The notes beneath the pieces were generated by a model that was not told where the DNA came from, searched no databases, and was given only the letters and a program-made list of their open reading frames with translations. A program made the position numbers and the translations under genes. Positions 1 to 6,461 of a stretch of DNA of 9,535 nt are shown piece after piece (within the stretch, counting starts at the first letter, position 1; every line of letters starts with the position of its first letter). This stretch comes from Micavibrio aeruginosavorus. Its GTDB lineage: Bacteria > Pseudomonadota > Alphaproteobacteria > UBA9219. The DNA lies in the NCBI GenBank assembly GCA_020720905.1, contig DYNT01000041.1:1-9535 (forward strand), in the 5' to 3' direction.

Positions 1-37
1 GAAACAAGCAAACGCGGCCAAAAAGTTTTCGGGTTTT

Positions 38-59
38 CAAGTTGACGTAGTATAACTTG
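38..59. repeat. Short inverted repeat downstream of the leftward secreted-protein gene
   Basis: CAAGTT (38-43) and AACTTG (54-59) are perfect 6-base inverted arms around a 10-base spacer. The dyad lies beyond the stop codon of the leftward gene at 96-1292. No T-tract follows an arm on either strand, so it is not a convincing intrinsic terminator. It could be a protein-binding dyad or chance. The rest of bases 1-95 holds nothing I can name. Confidence 0.25.
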
Positions 60-95
60 CCAACTCTTGAACTATTTTGGGCAAAGAAAGGGATT

Positions 96-1292
96 TTAAG
101 GCGTCGGAATCTTGATCCCATCCGCAGGAGGCTCAATGGAAGACGTGCGCGGCATCACAGTTGGAGTCGAGGCTAAAGCTTCAGTCTCCAAAGGAAGAGC
201 CTTGACGGCCTTTGTAGGAGAGGCTTCAGAAGCCTTTTTAGCCTTTTTCTTCTTCACGCTGCTGGTTGCCTTTTTGGCTTTTGTGGCCGATGACGCTTTG
301 GCTTTGGGCGGCAAGGTCGCCTCAGCTCCACGCTCACCTCGCGCTTCAAAGCTTGTGCAGCCTGTTATGCCCTGAAAAAACCCGCTAAAGGTTTTATTCA
401 CCGGATCAAAACTGCCAATCATGATTGTGTTATAAAAGTCCTTAGGCCGTTCGATCCATGCGCTTGGATTGACCAAGATGCGCTGGGAATCACGGTCATA
501 TTCACCAAACACCTTATACTTGCCGCGAGAAACATAAGGATTTTTAGCGGTAGGATAGAATTGGAATTCCCCTTCAAACTGATCGCCCTTAAGGCTGGCG
601 ATATGCAACGTCGCGCCCGTTGTTCCTTGCGAACAGGTATAATCCCCTGTCCAATCACCCAAGGGCGAGAAGTTTTCATAAAGGGGCTTGCCCGTCTGCG
701 ACACATTGACGGGCGCACGCTCTGCTTTGGAAGAAGCAACAGCCTTAGCCGTCGCACGCATCGGTGGCAAAGAGGCGGGTTGATCCTCTTGGCGTTCTTT
801 AACAAGATTGGTGGCAATAGGAGAAAGAGGCGCTGACGTTTCGCACAGCACCATCACAAGACCAATTTCCCCAGCCGACCACATGAAAATAAGATGCTTA
901 TCGGCGCGATCCGCTGCGAAAAGGGTCACATCACGCGAAACGGTGGTTGCCGTTTTGGCCTCGACGTTAAAGCCTTGCGCACGCATACGATCAACCGTGT
1001 TATCAAAAATCTGGTTAACCCGCGCCTGTTCTTCTTCGCCCAAGCGCCAGCCATAGGCTTCCATCCGACCACAACTGCGCCCCATCTCGCTGCTGGCCGT
1101 CAGCATCGCCATTTGGAAATTACGCTGCACAGGCAGCATCAACGGACGATCATCAAAGGAAATGCCAGCAATGGGCGAGCCCGCCGCCGTTGGCATATCG
1201 CCCGCCATAACAGGCAGACCAGCCATCATCAAAAAACAAACCAACGCAAAGGCGCACGTCCTGCGATTAAAGATACGTCCGTTTATTGTCAT
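96..1292 (-). CDS. Secreted protein of unknown function with a lysine/alanine-rich C-terminal tail
   Basis: I do not recognise a named family. The 398-residue product starts with a signal peptide: basic residues, a hydrophobic stretch at about 13-28, and a likely cleavage after the VMA at 28-30, so it should be exported. Residues 31-155 form a first region with Cys74 and Cys150. Residues 203-318 look like a compact beta-rich domain opening with GDWTGDYTC and closing with GITGCTSF. Its only cysteines, Cys220 and Cys312, could form a disulfide in the periplasm. From about residue 323 the protein becomes low complexity, rich in Lys, Ala, Ser and Thr, with a KKKKAKKA core near 347-354 and a Pro/Thr-rich end. 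The ATG at 1292 is preceded by AGGA about ten bases upstream, a modest ribosome site. The gene lies 88 bases downstream of the deacetylase on the same strand, with its own candidate promoter. Export is fairly secure; function is unknown. Confidence 0.8.
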   Translation of the reverse strand: MTINGRIFNRRTCAFALVCFLMMAGLPVMAGDMPTAAGSPIAGISFDDRPLMLPVQRNFQMAMLTASSEMGRSCGRMEAYGWRLGEEEQARVNQIFDNTVDRMRAQGFNVEAKTATTVSRDVTLFAADRADKHLIFMWSAGEIGLVMVLCETSAPLSPIATNLVKERQEDQPASLPPMRATAKAVASSKAERAPVNVSQTGKPLYENFSPLGDWTGDYTCSQGTTGATLHIASLKGDQFEGEFQFYPTAKNPYVSRGKYKVFGEYDRDSQRILVNPSAWIERPKDFYNTIMIGSFDPVNKTFSGFFQGITGCTSFEARGERGAEATLPPKAKASSATKAKKATSSVKKKKAKKASEASPTKAVKALPLETEALASTPTVMPRTSSIEPPADGIKIPTP

Positions 1293-1349
1293 GACAAGCC
1301 CATTCCTATGCCATTGCCTCGAATCGCGTTTTTTTCACGCGTGAGGGAT

Positions 1350-1378
1350 ACTATGCCTAGCCACGCCCCTTGTGGCAA
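1350..1378 (-). promoter_or_regulatory. Candidate sigma70-type promoter for the secreted-protein gene
   Basis: Read on the minus strand, TTGCCA (1373-1378, five of six matches to TTGACA) is followed after exactly 17 bases by CATAGT (1350-1355, four of six matches to TATAAT). Transcription would begin near 1343, leaving an untranslated leader of about 50 bases before the ATG at 1292. A weak GCCAC/GTGGC hairpin (1360-1364 with 1372-1376) overlaps it, and a perfect 10-base palindrome TCACGCGTGA (1335-1344) lies at the predicted start site. The call rests on motif matching only. Confidence 0.35.
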
Positions 1379-1380
1379 GA

Positions 1381-2343
1381 TTATCTTAAAACCTCCCGAA
1401 CGGGGACAAACCTAAAGCCTCGCTTTTCGGCTTCAGGAAACCACGATTCCAACGCTTGGATCGTCACAAGATGCGGGTGGCCAATCGCCACCGCAACACC
1501 TTGACGGCGCGCGGCGCGCTCAAGGCGCGCCAACTCGCCCCGAATGGCTGGCAAAGACGGAGTATCGTCCAAAAAGACATCGCGTGAGATTGTTTGAACC
1601 CCAGCCTCTTGCATGACTTTTTCCGCAACAGAGGCAGGATTGGTGCGCGAATCGACAAAAAAGACACCCTTTTGATGCAATGCCTCGGCCACCGCCTCCA
1701 TCCCCTTTTGATCACGCGTAAAACGGCTGCCCATATGATTGTTCACGCCGCAATAGCCTGAAAATTTGTTAAGGTTTTTTTCTATAAGCTCGGCCCACAT
1801 CTGCGGCGTTTGCCCTACGCGCAGCGCATCAGGGCCTGGATCAGCCTTGCCCACAGGCTCCATCGGGCAATGAAGCAACACATCATGGCCTTGCGCTTTG
1901 GCTTGATCCACTTGCTTTTGCACGTGAGGCGCATACGGCAGATAAGATAGCGTCACAGCGTCAGGGAACCTTAACACCCGCGCTTCCACAGAAGGCGTCA
2001 TCCCCATGTCATCGATAATCAGCGCAATAAGCCCCCCCTCGCCAGACGAAGGAGGTACAGGCGCAGGACTCTCTGGAACAGGAAGGGGCTGGCTTTCTTC
2101 AGGTTGAGTAACCTCTTCAAAAAGCAAAGTTTGCTTTTTCATCTCCTCCAAAACACGTGTTGCTTCATCAAGAACAGGCTTGGTCGATAGCGAGGGAAAA
2201 ACCGTTTGAACCGGCGCATGCCAATACCGCGCAGGACGCGGCAGAACGTGAACAGGCATAGCCCAAAAAGACGCACAGGCGCCAAGCACCAAAAGCCACA
2301 GCAGAATCTTTAACTTTTTCTTGGTTTTCTTTTTCATGCCCAC
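1381..2343 (-). CDS. Divergent polysaccharide deacetylase family protein (YibQ-like)
   Basis: This 320-residue protein belongs to the divergent polysaccharide deacetylase family (YibQ type), envelope proteins related to NodB-like carbohydrate esterases. An N-terminal basic stretch and one hydrophobic segment (about 11-28) act as a membrane anchor or uncleaved signal. A Pro/Glu-rich linker (about 78-102) leads to the catalytic fold. Family motifs are in order: ALIIDDMG with Asp111-Asp112, HCPMEP with His158, GVNNHMGSRFT with His203, FVDSRT with Asp231, DVFLDD at 255-260 and AIGHPH with His289 and His291. These are the expected metal and active-site positions, so the domain looks intact. Length is close to E. 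coli YibQ. The codon at 2343 is GTG. An in-frame ATG at 2337 with GGGTGG just upstream would give 318 residues and may be the real start. A TATGAT (2370-2375, minus strand) is a possible -10 box without a good -35. YibQ genes often sit beside envC and ctpA; neither is here. The substrate is not established. Confidence 0.9.
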   Translation of the reverse strand: MGMKKKTKKKLKILLWLLVLGACASFWAMPVHVLPRPARYWHAPVQTVFPSLSTKPVLDEATRVLEEMKKQTLLFEEVTQPEESQPLPVPESPAPVPPSSGEGGLIALIIDDMGMTPSVEARVLRFPDAVTLSYLPYAPHVQKQVDQAKAQGHDVLLHCPMEPVGKADPGPDALRVGQTPQMWAELIEKNLNKFSGYCGVNNHMGSRFTRDQKGMEAVAEALHQKGVFFVDSRTNPASVAEKVMQEAGVQTISRDVFLDDTPSLPAIRGELARLERAARRQGVAVAIGHPHLVTIQALESWFPEAEKRGFRFVPVREVLR

Positions 2344-2422
2344 CCAAAACGGCTGTTTATGGTAAACAAATCATAAACCTTTCGCAAAAATAAAGATTTT
2401 TTCACCAACGATCTTATTGACT

Positions 2423-2437
2423 TTAAGAGGATGCTAA
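2423..2437 (+). promoter_or_regulatory. Candidate CtrA-binding site in the divK upstream region
   Basis: TTAA (2423-2426), seven bases (2427-2433) and CTAA (2434-2437) match the CtrA consensus TTAA-N7-TTAA at seven of eight fixed positions with the exact spacer. It lies 61 bases before the divK ATG in the region shared with the divergent deacetylase gene. TATCTT (2450-2455) could serve as a weak -10 element downstream. CtrA control of divK is known in Caulobacter, so the site fits its context. One such near match can arise by chance in A/T-rich intergenic DNA. Confidence 0.4.
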
Positions 2438-2443
2438 GGGTTT

Positions 2444-2460
2444 TTCCTGTATCTTAGGAA
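2444..2460. repeat. Small dyad overlapping the possible divK -10 region
   Basis: TTCCT (2444-2448) and AGGAA (2456-2460) form a perfect 5-base inverted repeat with a 7-base spacer that contains the candidate -10 TATCTT. CTAAG/CTTAG arms (2434-2438 and 2453-2457) nest with it. It could be an operator or chance. Nothing else recognisable occupies the rest of the 2344-2498 intergenic region. Confidence 0.25.
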
Positions 2461-2498
2461 GGATTTCGAATCCCCCTTCACCCTTTTTATTGATACCC

Positions 2499-2900
2499 AT
2501 GTCTCAAGTCTCTGGCAAATGCGTTATGATTGTTGAGGATAACGAACTCAACAAAAAACTGTTTCGCGATCTTCTTGAAGCGAACGGATATAAAACCGTG
2601 CATACAGCAGACGGCATGGAGGTCTTGGATTTAGCCCGCGCCCATAAGCCTAATTTAATCCTTATGGATATTCAGCTTCCTGAAGTATCAGGCCTTGAAA
2701 TCACCAGTTGGCTTAAAAAAGACCCCACCCTAAAAACAATTCCCGTTATCGCGATCACCGCTTTTGCCATGAAGGGAGACGAGGAAAAAATACGCGCAGG
2801 CGGCTGTGAGGGCTATATCTCTAAACCCATTTCCGTTGCGTCTTTTTTAGCAACCGTTAAACGGTTTGCCAACGCACCGGCCTCCTCTCCTCTGGCTTAA
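2499..2900 (+). CDS. divK: DivK, single-domain cell-cycle response regulator
   Basis: DivK is a stand-alone receiver domain that in Caulobacter is phosphorylated by DivJ, dephosphorylated by PleC, and acts through DivL and the CckA-ChpT-CtrA relay to set asymmetric division. The 133-residue product contains nothing but the receiver fold. VEDNELN carries acidic Glu13 and Asp14, LILMDIQLPE carries the phospho-acceptor Asp57, AITAFAMKGDEEKIR carries the switch Thr87, and YISKPIS carries Lys109. The long runs of near identity to Caulobacter DivK make the call firm. I chose the ATG at 2499. An upstream in-frame TTG at 2490 would add three residues (M-I-P) with no better ribosome site. No clear Shine-Dalgarno sequence precedes either. 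pleD follows after 14 bases, the arrangement also found in Caulobacter. Confidence 0.96.
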   Translation: MSQVSGKCVMIVEDNELNKKLFRDLLEANGYKTVHTADGMEVLDLARAHKPNLILMDIQLPEVSGLEITSWLKKDPTLKTIPVIAITAFAMKGDEEKIRAGGCEGYISKPISVASFLATVKRFANAPASSPLA

Positions 2901-2914
2901 GGCCTCTCTGTATC

Positions 2915-4291
2915 ATGTCCGCACGCATCCTTATTGTCGATGACACCCCCCTTAATCTTAAGCTTCTCTCTGCCAAACTAGCGAAGGACTATTACATCGT
3001 TTCCTCGGCAGCGAGCGGCCCCGAAGCGCTGGAGCTTGTTAAACGCGATATGCCCGACTTGATCCTTTTGGATGTTATGATGCCAGAGATGGATGGGTTC
3101 GAAGTTTGCTCGCGCCTTAAAGCCGATAGCGCGACGCAGCATATCCCCATCGTCATGGTCACGGCGCTCAGTGACGTTAAAGACCGCGTGCGCGGCCTTG
3201 AATGCGGCGCGGATGACTTTCTGACCAAGCCCATCAACGATATCGCCTTAATGGCGCGGGTGCGCTCGCTCTTGCGCCTTAAAATGATCATGGATGAATG
3301 GCGCCTGCGCGAGACGACAGCCTCGCAATTCGCTCTTTGTCCCGCGCAAGAAGAACCGATAAGCGATCAAGGCGGCACGATCCTCCTTGTGGACGATTCC
3401 GCCTATAACGCTGATATTTTAGGAAAACATCTGACAACAGGCGGCCATACCGTCACACACGTTCAAACCATCGAGGCCGTCACGTTGGCGCTTTCAGAGC
3501 AAGCCTTTGATCTTGTCATGGTCAGTTTGAACTTAACAAACGGCGATGGCCTTTATCTGTGCGCCCAATTGCGCGCACAAGAAGCAACGCGCACGCTGCC
3601 CATTTTGCTGATTGCGGGTGAAGAAGACATCGCCCAAATCGCGCGCGGTCTTGATCTTGGCGCTAACGATTACCTCCTGCGCCCCTTAGAAAAAGAAGAG
3701 TTGTTCACGCGCCTTCGCACGCAACTACGCCAAAAACGACATTATGATCGCCTGCATAAAAACTATGAAACCAGCCTAACGCTCGCCCTCGTCGATCCCC
3801 TGACAGGCGCTTATAATCGCCGTTATCTGGATATGCATTTGCCAACCCTATTTGCACGCGCGCAAGCCACGCGCCACGCCCTTTCCATTTTGTCCTTTGA
3901 CATCGATCACTTTAAGGTCGTCAACGACACAAAAGGCCATAAAGCGGGCGACATCACCCTTAAGGAAGTTGTCAACCGTGTGGTTGTAAGCTTGCGCCCC
4001 TTTGACCTTGTTGTCCGCATGGGCGGCGAGGAATTCGCGGTCATCATGCCAGAAACCGAGTATAAAACAGCTCTCAGCGTTGGGGAACGCCTGCGCGAAG
4101 CAATCGCCCAAACGCCCGTTATCTTAGACGAAACAGGGGATTCCCTGATGATAAGCGCCAGTTTCGGCGTTGCCACATTTAACCATGAAAGTGATAAAAC
4201 CCCTGCATCCATTCTTGATCGCGCCGACGCCGCCCTGTATCGTGCCAAAGAAACAGGCCGCAACAAGGTTGTCGGCGAAGATCAAGGATAG
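2915..4291 (+). CDS. pleD: PleD, diguanylate cyclase response regulator (REC-REC-GGDEF)
   Basis: PleD makes the second messenger c-di-GMP from two GTP when its first receiver domain is phosphorylated and the protein dimerises. In Caulobacter it acts at the stalked pole in the swarmer-to-stalked transition. This copy has 458 residues against 454 in Caulobacter. Receiver 1 (about 3-120) has Asp9, Asp10, phospho-acceptor Asp53, Thr83 and Lys105, all intact. Receiver 2 (about 155-272) has Ser204 in the phospho-acceptor position and Arg256 in place of the conserved lysine, so it should be a non-phosphorylated adaptor, as in Caulobacter. The GGDEF domain (about 285-455) carries the active-site GGEEF at 370-374 and the inhibitory RxxD site RPFD at 361-364, predicting feedback inhibition by c-di-GMP. 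The gene is 14 bases after divK and 3 bases before a small secreted-protein gene. Confidence 0.97.
   Translation: MSARILIVDDTPLNLKLLSAKLAKDYYIVSSAASGPEALELVKRDMPDLILLDVMMPEMDGFEVCSRLKADSATQHIPIVMVTALSDVKDRVRGLECGADDFLTKPINDIALMARVRSLLRLKMIMDEWRLRETTASQFALCPAQEEPISDQGGTILLVDDSAYNADILGKHLTTGGHTVTHVQTIEAVTLALSEQAFDLVMVSLNLTNGDGLYLCAQLRAQEATRTLPILLIAGEEDIAQIARGLDLGANDYLLRPLEKEELFTRLRTQLRQKRHYDRLHKNYETSLTLALVDPLTGAYNRRYLDMHLPTLFARAQATRHALSILSFDIDHFKVVNDTKGHKAGDITLKEVVNRVVVSLRPFDLVVRMGGEEFAVIMPETEYKTALSVGERLREAIAQTPVILDETGDSLMISASFGVATFNHESDKTPASILDRADAALYRAKETGRNKVVGEDQG
4284..4288 (+). promoter_or_regulatory. Ribosome binding site inside the pleD 3' end
   Basis: AAGGA lies within the last codons of pleD, six bases before the ATG at 4295. 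It fixes the start of the small downstream gene and suggests translational coupling with pleD. Confidence 0.6.
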
Positions 4292-4294
4292 GCG

Positions 4295-4639
4295 ATGAAG
4301 GCAGTTTCTTTTCTTTTCACAATGGCGCTTTTGCTGGCGAGTCTTTCAAGCCCCGCTTGGGCACGCACCGATCATCGTCGTGGCGATATGTTCTATAGCA
4401 AGAACTGGATTTATGATCGCCCCTCCGTCCCCAGTGATCGTTATCGCGGGCAGGATATGTTCAAACCTGTGCCTCTTTTCTATCATCGGAACGCCGACTT
4501 GTTCGATCACGTCAAGCGCCCCGTTTATACCAGCGCCGATATGCTCCCCCATCTTTACGTCAAAACCGTTCCTCCCCACACGCTTAAAATGGATCCGCGC
4601 CCCGTGATTCTTGAACAAGCCCTTTACCTGCATCGTTGA
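4295..4639 (+). CDS. Small secreted protein with D-[ML]-[FL] repeats, unknown function
   Basis: I recognise no family. The 114-residue product has a clear signal peptide: a lysine near the start, a hydrophobic core at about 5-17 and an AWA cleavage site ending at residue 23. The predicted mature protein is about 91 residues. The mature part is rich in Arg, His, Pro and Tyr, has no cysteine and no membrane segment, and repeats a short motif: DMF at 31-33 and 54-56, DLF at 68-70 and DML at 82-84. The last three are spaced exactly 14 residues apart, each followed by a stretch holding Pro, His and Tyr. Only three bases separate its ATG from the pleD stop and nine bases separate it from prfC, so it is almost certainly co-transcribed. 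It may be a periplasmic or surface partner of the c-di-GMP output, but that is inference from position only. Confidence 0.8.
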   Translation: MKAVSFLFTMALLLASLSSPAWARTDHRRGDMFYSKNWIYDRPSVPSDRYRGQDMFKPVPLFYHRNADLFDHVKRPVYTSADMLPHLYVKTVPPHTLKMDPRPVILEQALYLHR

Positions 4640-4648
4640 CCCCTTCTT

Positions 4649-6256
4649 ATGACAGACAATCTCCTCACCACCAACGTGATGCGCAGGCGCACCTTTGCCA
4701 TCATCGCCCATCCCGATGCCGGTAAAACAACGCTGACCGAAAAGCTTCTGCTCTTCGGCGGGGCGATCCAACTGGCTGGCGCGGTCAAGGCGCGTGGCGA
4801 GCAACGCCGCGCGCGTTCAGACTGGATGAAGGTGGAGCGCGAGCGCGGAATTTCCGTCACCGCTTCGGTCATGAGCTTTGACTTCGCGGGTAAATCCTTC
4901 AACCTTGTGGACACCCCCGGTCACGAAGATTTTTCGGAAGACACCTATCGCACGCTGACCGCCGTGGACAGCGCGGTGATGGTCATCGATGGCGCAAAAG
5001 GCATCGAAAGCCAAACGCGCAAGTTGTTTGAAGTGTGCCGCCTGCGCGACGTGCCCATCGTCACCTTTGTCAACAAAATGGATCGTGAATCCCGCGATTC
5101 CTTTGACCTTATCAGCGAGATTGAAGAAACGCTGGCGCTGGACGTTGCGCCTTTGAACTGGCCGATTGGGCAAGGCTCTGACTTTAAGGGCTGCTATGAT
5201 CTTTTGCGTGATCGCCTGATCCTTTTGGACAAAGCGGATCGCCACCGCGCCGTGGACGGCATCGCGTGCGAGGGGCTTGATGACCCCAAAATTGATGAAT
5301 TGTTAGGCGCGGCACTGGCCACCAAACTGCGCGAGGATGTGGAGATGGCGCGGGCGCTGTGCAAGCCGTTTAACATCGACTCTTACCGCGAGGGTCATTT
5401 AACCCCGCTGTTTTTCGGCAGCGCGTTTTATAACTTTGGCGTGCAGGAACTTTTGACGGGGCTGGCCGATTATGCGCCCTCGCCCCGCCCACAAAAAGCC
5501 GATGCGCGAGAGGTGCATCCCCTTGAGCATAAGGTCACAGGCTTTGTGTTTAAGGTGCAGGCGAATATGGATCCCAATCACCGCGACCGCATCGCGTTCG
5601 TGCGGCTATGCTCTGGCCATTTTAAGCGCGGCATGAAGCTGTTTCACGGGCGCAGCGGCAAAATGCTGGCCATCAGCAACGCCGTTTTGTTTTTAGCGCG
5701 TGAGCGCGAGCTGGCCGAAGACGCCTTTGCGGGTGACATTATGGGCATCCCCAACCATGGCTCCCTTCGCCTTGGCGACACTTTAACCGAAGGCGAGGCG
5801 ATCAACTTCGTCGGCGTGCCCAGCTTTGCGCCGGAAATGCTGCAACGCGTCCATATCGGCGATCCCATGAAGGTCAAGCATATCCGCCGCGCTTTGGAAC
5901 ATTTTGCCGAGGAAGGCGCAAGCCAAGTTTTCAAACCACTCACTGGCGCGGATTGGATCGTGGGCGTCGTTGGCGCACTGCAATTTGAAGTGCTGGCATC
6001 TCGCATCGGGGCCGAATACGGCCTGCCCGCCCATTTTGAGACGGCAGGGCTAGAGGCTGCGCGGTGGGTGGAATCGGACACCCCTGATGCCGTCAAGCGC
6101 TTTACCGAAGCCAACCGCAGCGCCCTTGCCGAAGACCATGATGGTGCGCTAGTCTTTCTGGCGCGTAATGCTTGGCATCTGAACCGCACGATTGAGGAAA
6201 ACCCCGATCTCAAGTTCCTGAAAACCCGCGAGCAGCATCACGCACCCGTGAGCTAA
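4649..6256 (+). CDS. prfC: Peptide chain release factor 3 (RF3)
   Basis: RF3 is a translational GTPase that removes RF1 or RF2 from the ribosome after peptide release. The 535-residue product aligns along its whole length with E. coli RF3 (529 residues). The G domain shows G1 AHPDAGKT (20-27), the switch I element RGISVT (66-71), G3 DTPGHEDFSED (88-98), G4 NKMD (142-145) and a G5-like GSA in FFGSAFYNFG. The RF3-specific runs QANMDPNHRDR, NHG and GALQFEVL follow in domains 2 and 3, and it ends with KTREQHH much like the E. coli tail. No frameshift or missing key residue is seen. No strong Shine-Dalgarno precedes the ATG at 4649. A second in-frame ATG at 4679 (residue 11) would still keep the G1 motif. 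It sits nine bases after the small secreted-protein gene and may be translated by coupling. Confidence 0.97.
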   Translation: MTDNLLTTNVMRRRTFAIIAHPDAGKTTLTEKLLLFGGAIQLAGAVKARGEQRRARSDWMKVERERGISVTASVMSFDFAGKSFNLVDTPGHEDFSEDTYRTLTAVDSAVMVIDGAKGIESQTRKLFEVCRLRDVPIVTFVNKMDRESRDSFDLISEIEETLALDVAPLNWPIGQGSDFKGCYDLLRDRLILLDKADRHRAVDGIACEGLDDPKIDELLGAALATKLREDVEMARALCKPFNIDSYREGHLTPLFFGSAFYNFGVQELLTGLADYAPSPRPQKADAREVHPLEHKVTGFVFKVQANMDPNHRDRIAFVRLCSGHFKRGMKLFHGRSGKMLAISNAVLFLARERELAEDAFAGDIMGIPNHGSLRLGDTLTEGEAINFVGVPSFAPEMLQRVHIGDPMKVKHIRRALEHFAEEGASQVFKPLTGADWIVGVVGALQFEVLASRIGAEYGLPAHFETAGLEAARWVESDTPDAVKRFTEANRSALAEDHDGALVFLARNAWHLNRTIEENPDLKFLKTREQHHAPVS

Positions 6257-6263
6257 CGAACGA

Positions 6264-6270
6264 AAGGCGG
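6264..6270 (+). promoter_or_regulatory. Strong ribosome binding site for the Flp pilin gene
   Basis: AAGGCGG lies six bases before the ATG at 6277 and one base short of perfect AAGGAGG. It is the best Shine-Dalgarno match I noticed in the window. It supports this short reading frame as a translated, probably well-expressed gene. Confidence 0.65.
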
Positions 6271-6276
6271 TTCAGC

Positions 6277-6441
6277 ATGATAACCTCTTCCCTAAGACGC
6301 TTTCTTCATAATCAAGGCGGCTCAACGGCCATTGAATATGCCTTAATCGCGGCTCTCCTTTCAACGATCATTGTCGGCACGGTTCTTGTTCTTGGCACAA
6401 AATTGGAAGCAGCCTATCAGTCTGTTGTTGACCTGTTCTGA
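6277..6441 (+). CDS. Flp/Fap-type (type IVb) pilin precursor
   Basis: This 54-residue frame encodes a typical Flp pilin, the major subunit of thin adhesive pili built by Tad/Cpa machinery in the inner membrane. The N-terminus is short and basic (LRRFLHN), followed by the prepilin peptidase site: cleavage is expected after Gly15, leaving Ser16 as the first mature residue, with Glu20 at +5 and Tyr21 at +6, the family's Glu-Tyr pair. A hydrophobic helix (about 22-40, rich in Ala, Leu, Ile and Val) continues to a short amphipathic tail ending VVDLF. The start is supported by AAGGCGG six bases upstream. It lies 20 bases after prfC and 20 bases before the ThyX-like gene. No tad, cpa or prepilin peptidase gene is visible here, so assembly would depend on genes elsewhere. 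It is short enough to be missed by default gene finders. Confidence 0.9.
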   Translation: MITSSLRRFLHNQGGSTAIEYALIAALLSTIIVGTVLVLGTKLEAAYQSVVDLF

Positions 6442-6461
6442 TTCCCATTCAAAGAAAGAAG

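Noticed and set aside
1329..1335. Run of seven T bases as a phase-variation tract
   Set aside because: It is short, lies in an untranslated leader outside the promoter spacer, and has no link to a switchable reading frame.
1325..1344. CGCGT/ACGCG hairpin and TCACGCGTGA palindrome as a terminator for the deacetylase gene
   Set aside because: On the transcribed minus strand the palindrome is followed by a run of A rather than T, so it does not fit an intrinsic terminator.
112..1415. Several rightward open frames (for example 894-1415) opposite the secreted-protein gene
   Set aside because: They overlap a leftward gene with signal peptide and coherent domains, start without ribosome sites, and encode arginine/histidine-rich text typical of antisense frames.
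2490..2498. TTG start giving DivK three extra residues
   Set aside because: The in-frame ATG at 2499 matches the family's start region better, and TTG has no supporting ribosome site.
3515..3700. Missing phospho-acceptor aspartate in the second PleD receiver as a loss-of-function lesion
   Set aside because: Caulobacter PleD also lacks it. The second receiver is a dimerisation adaptor, so this is normal for the family.
5644..6213. A 189-codon leftward open frame opposite prfC
   Set aside because: prfC is unmistakable over its full length. The antisense product is Ser/Arg/Ala-rich with no recognisable motif, as expected of a shadow frame in G+C-rich coding DNA.
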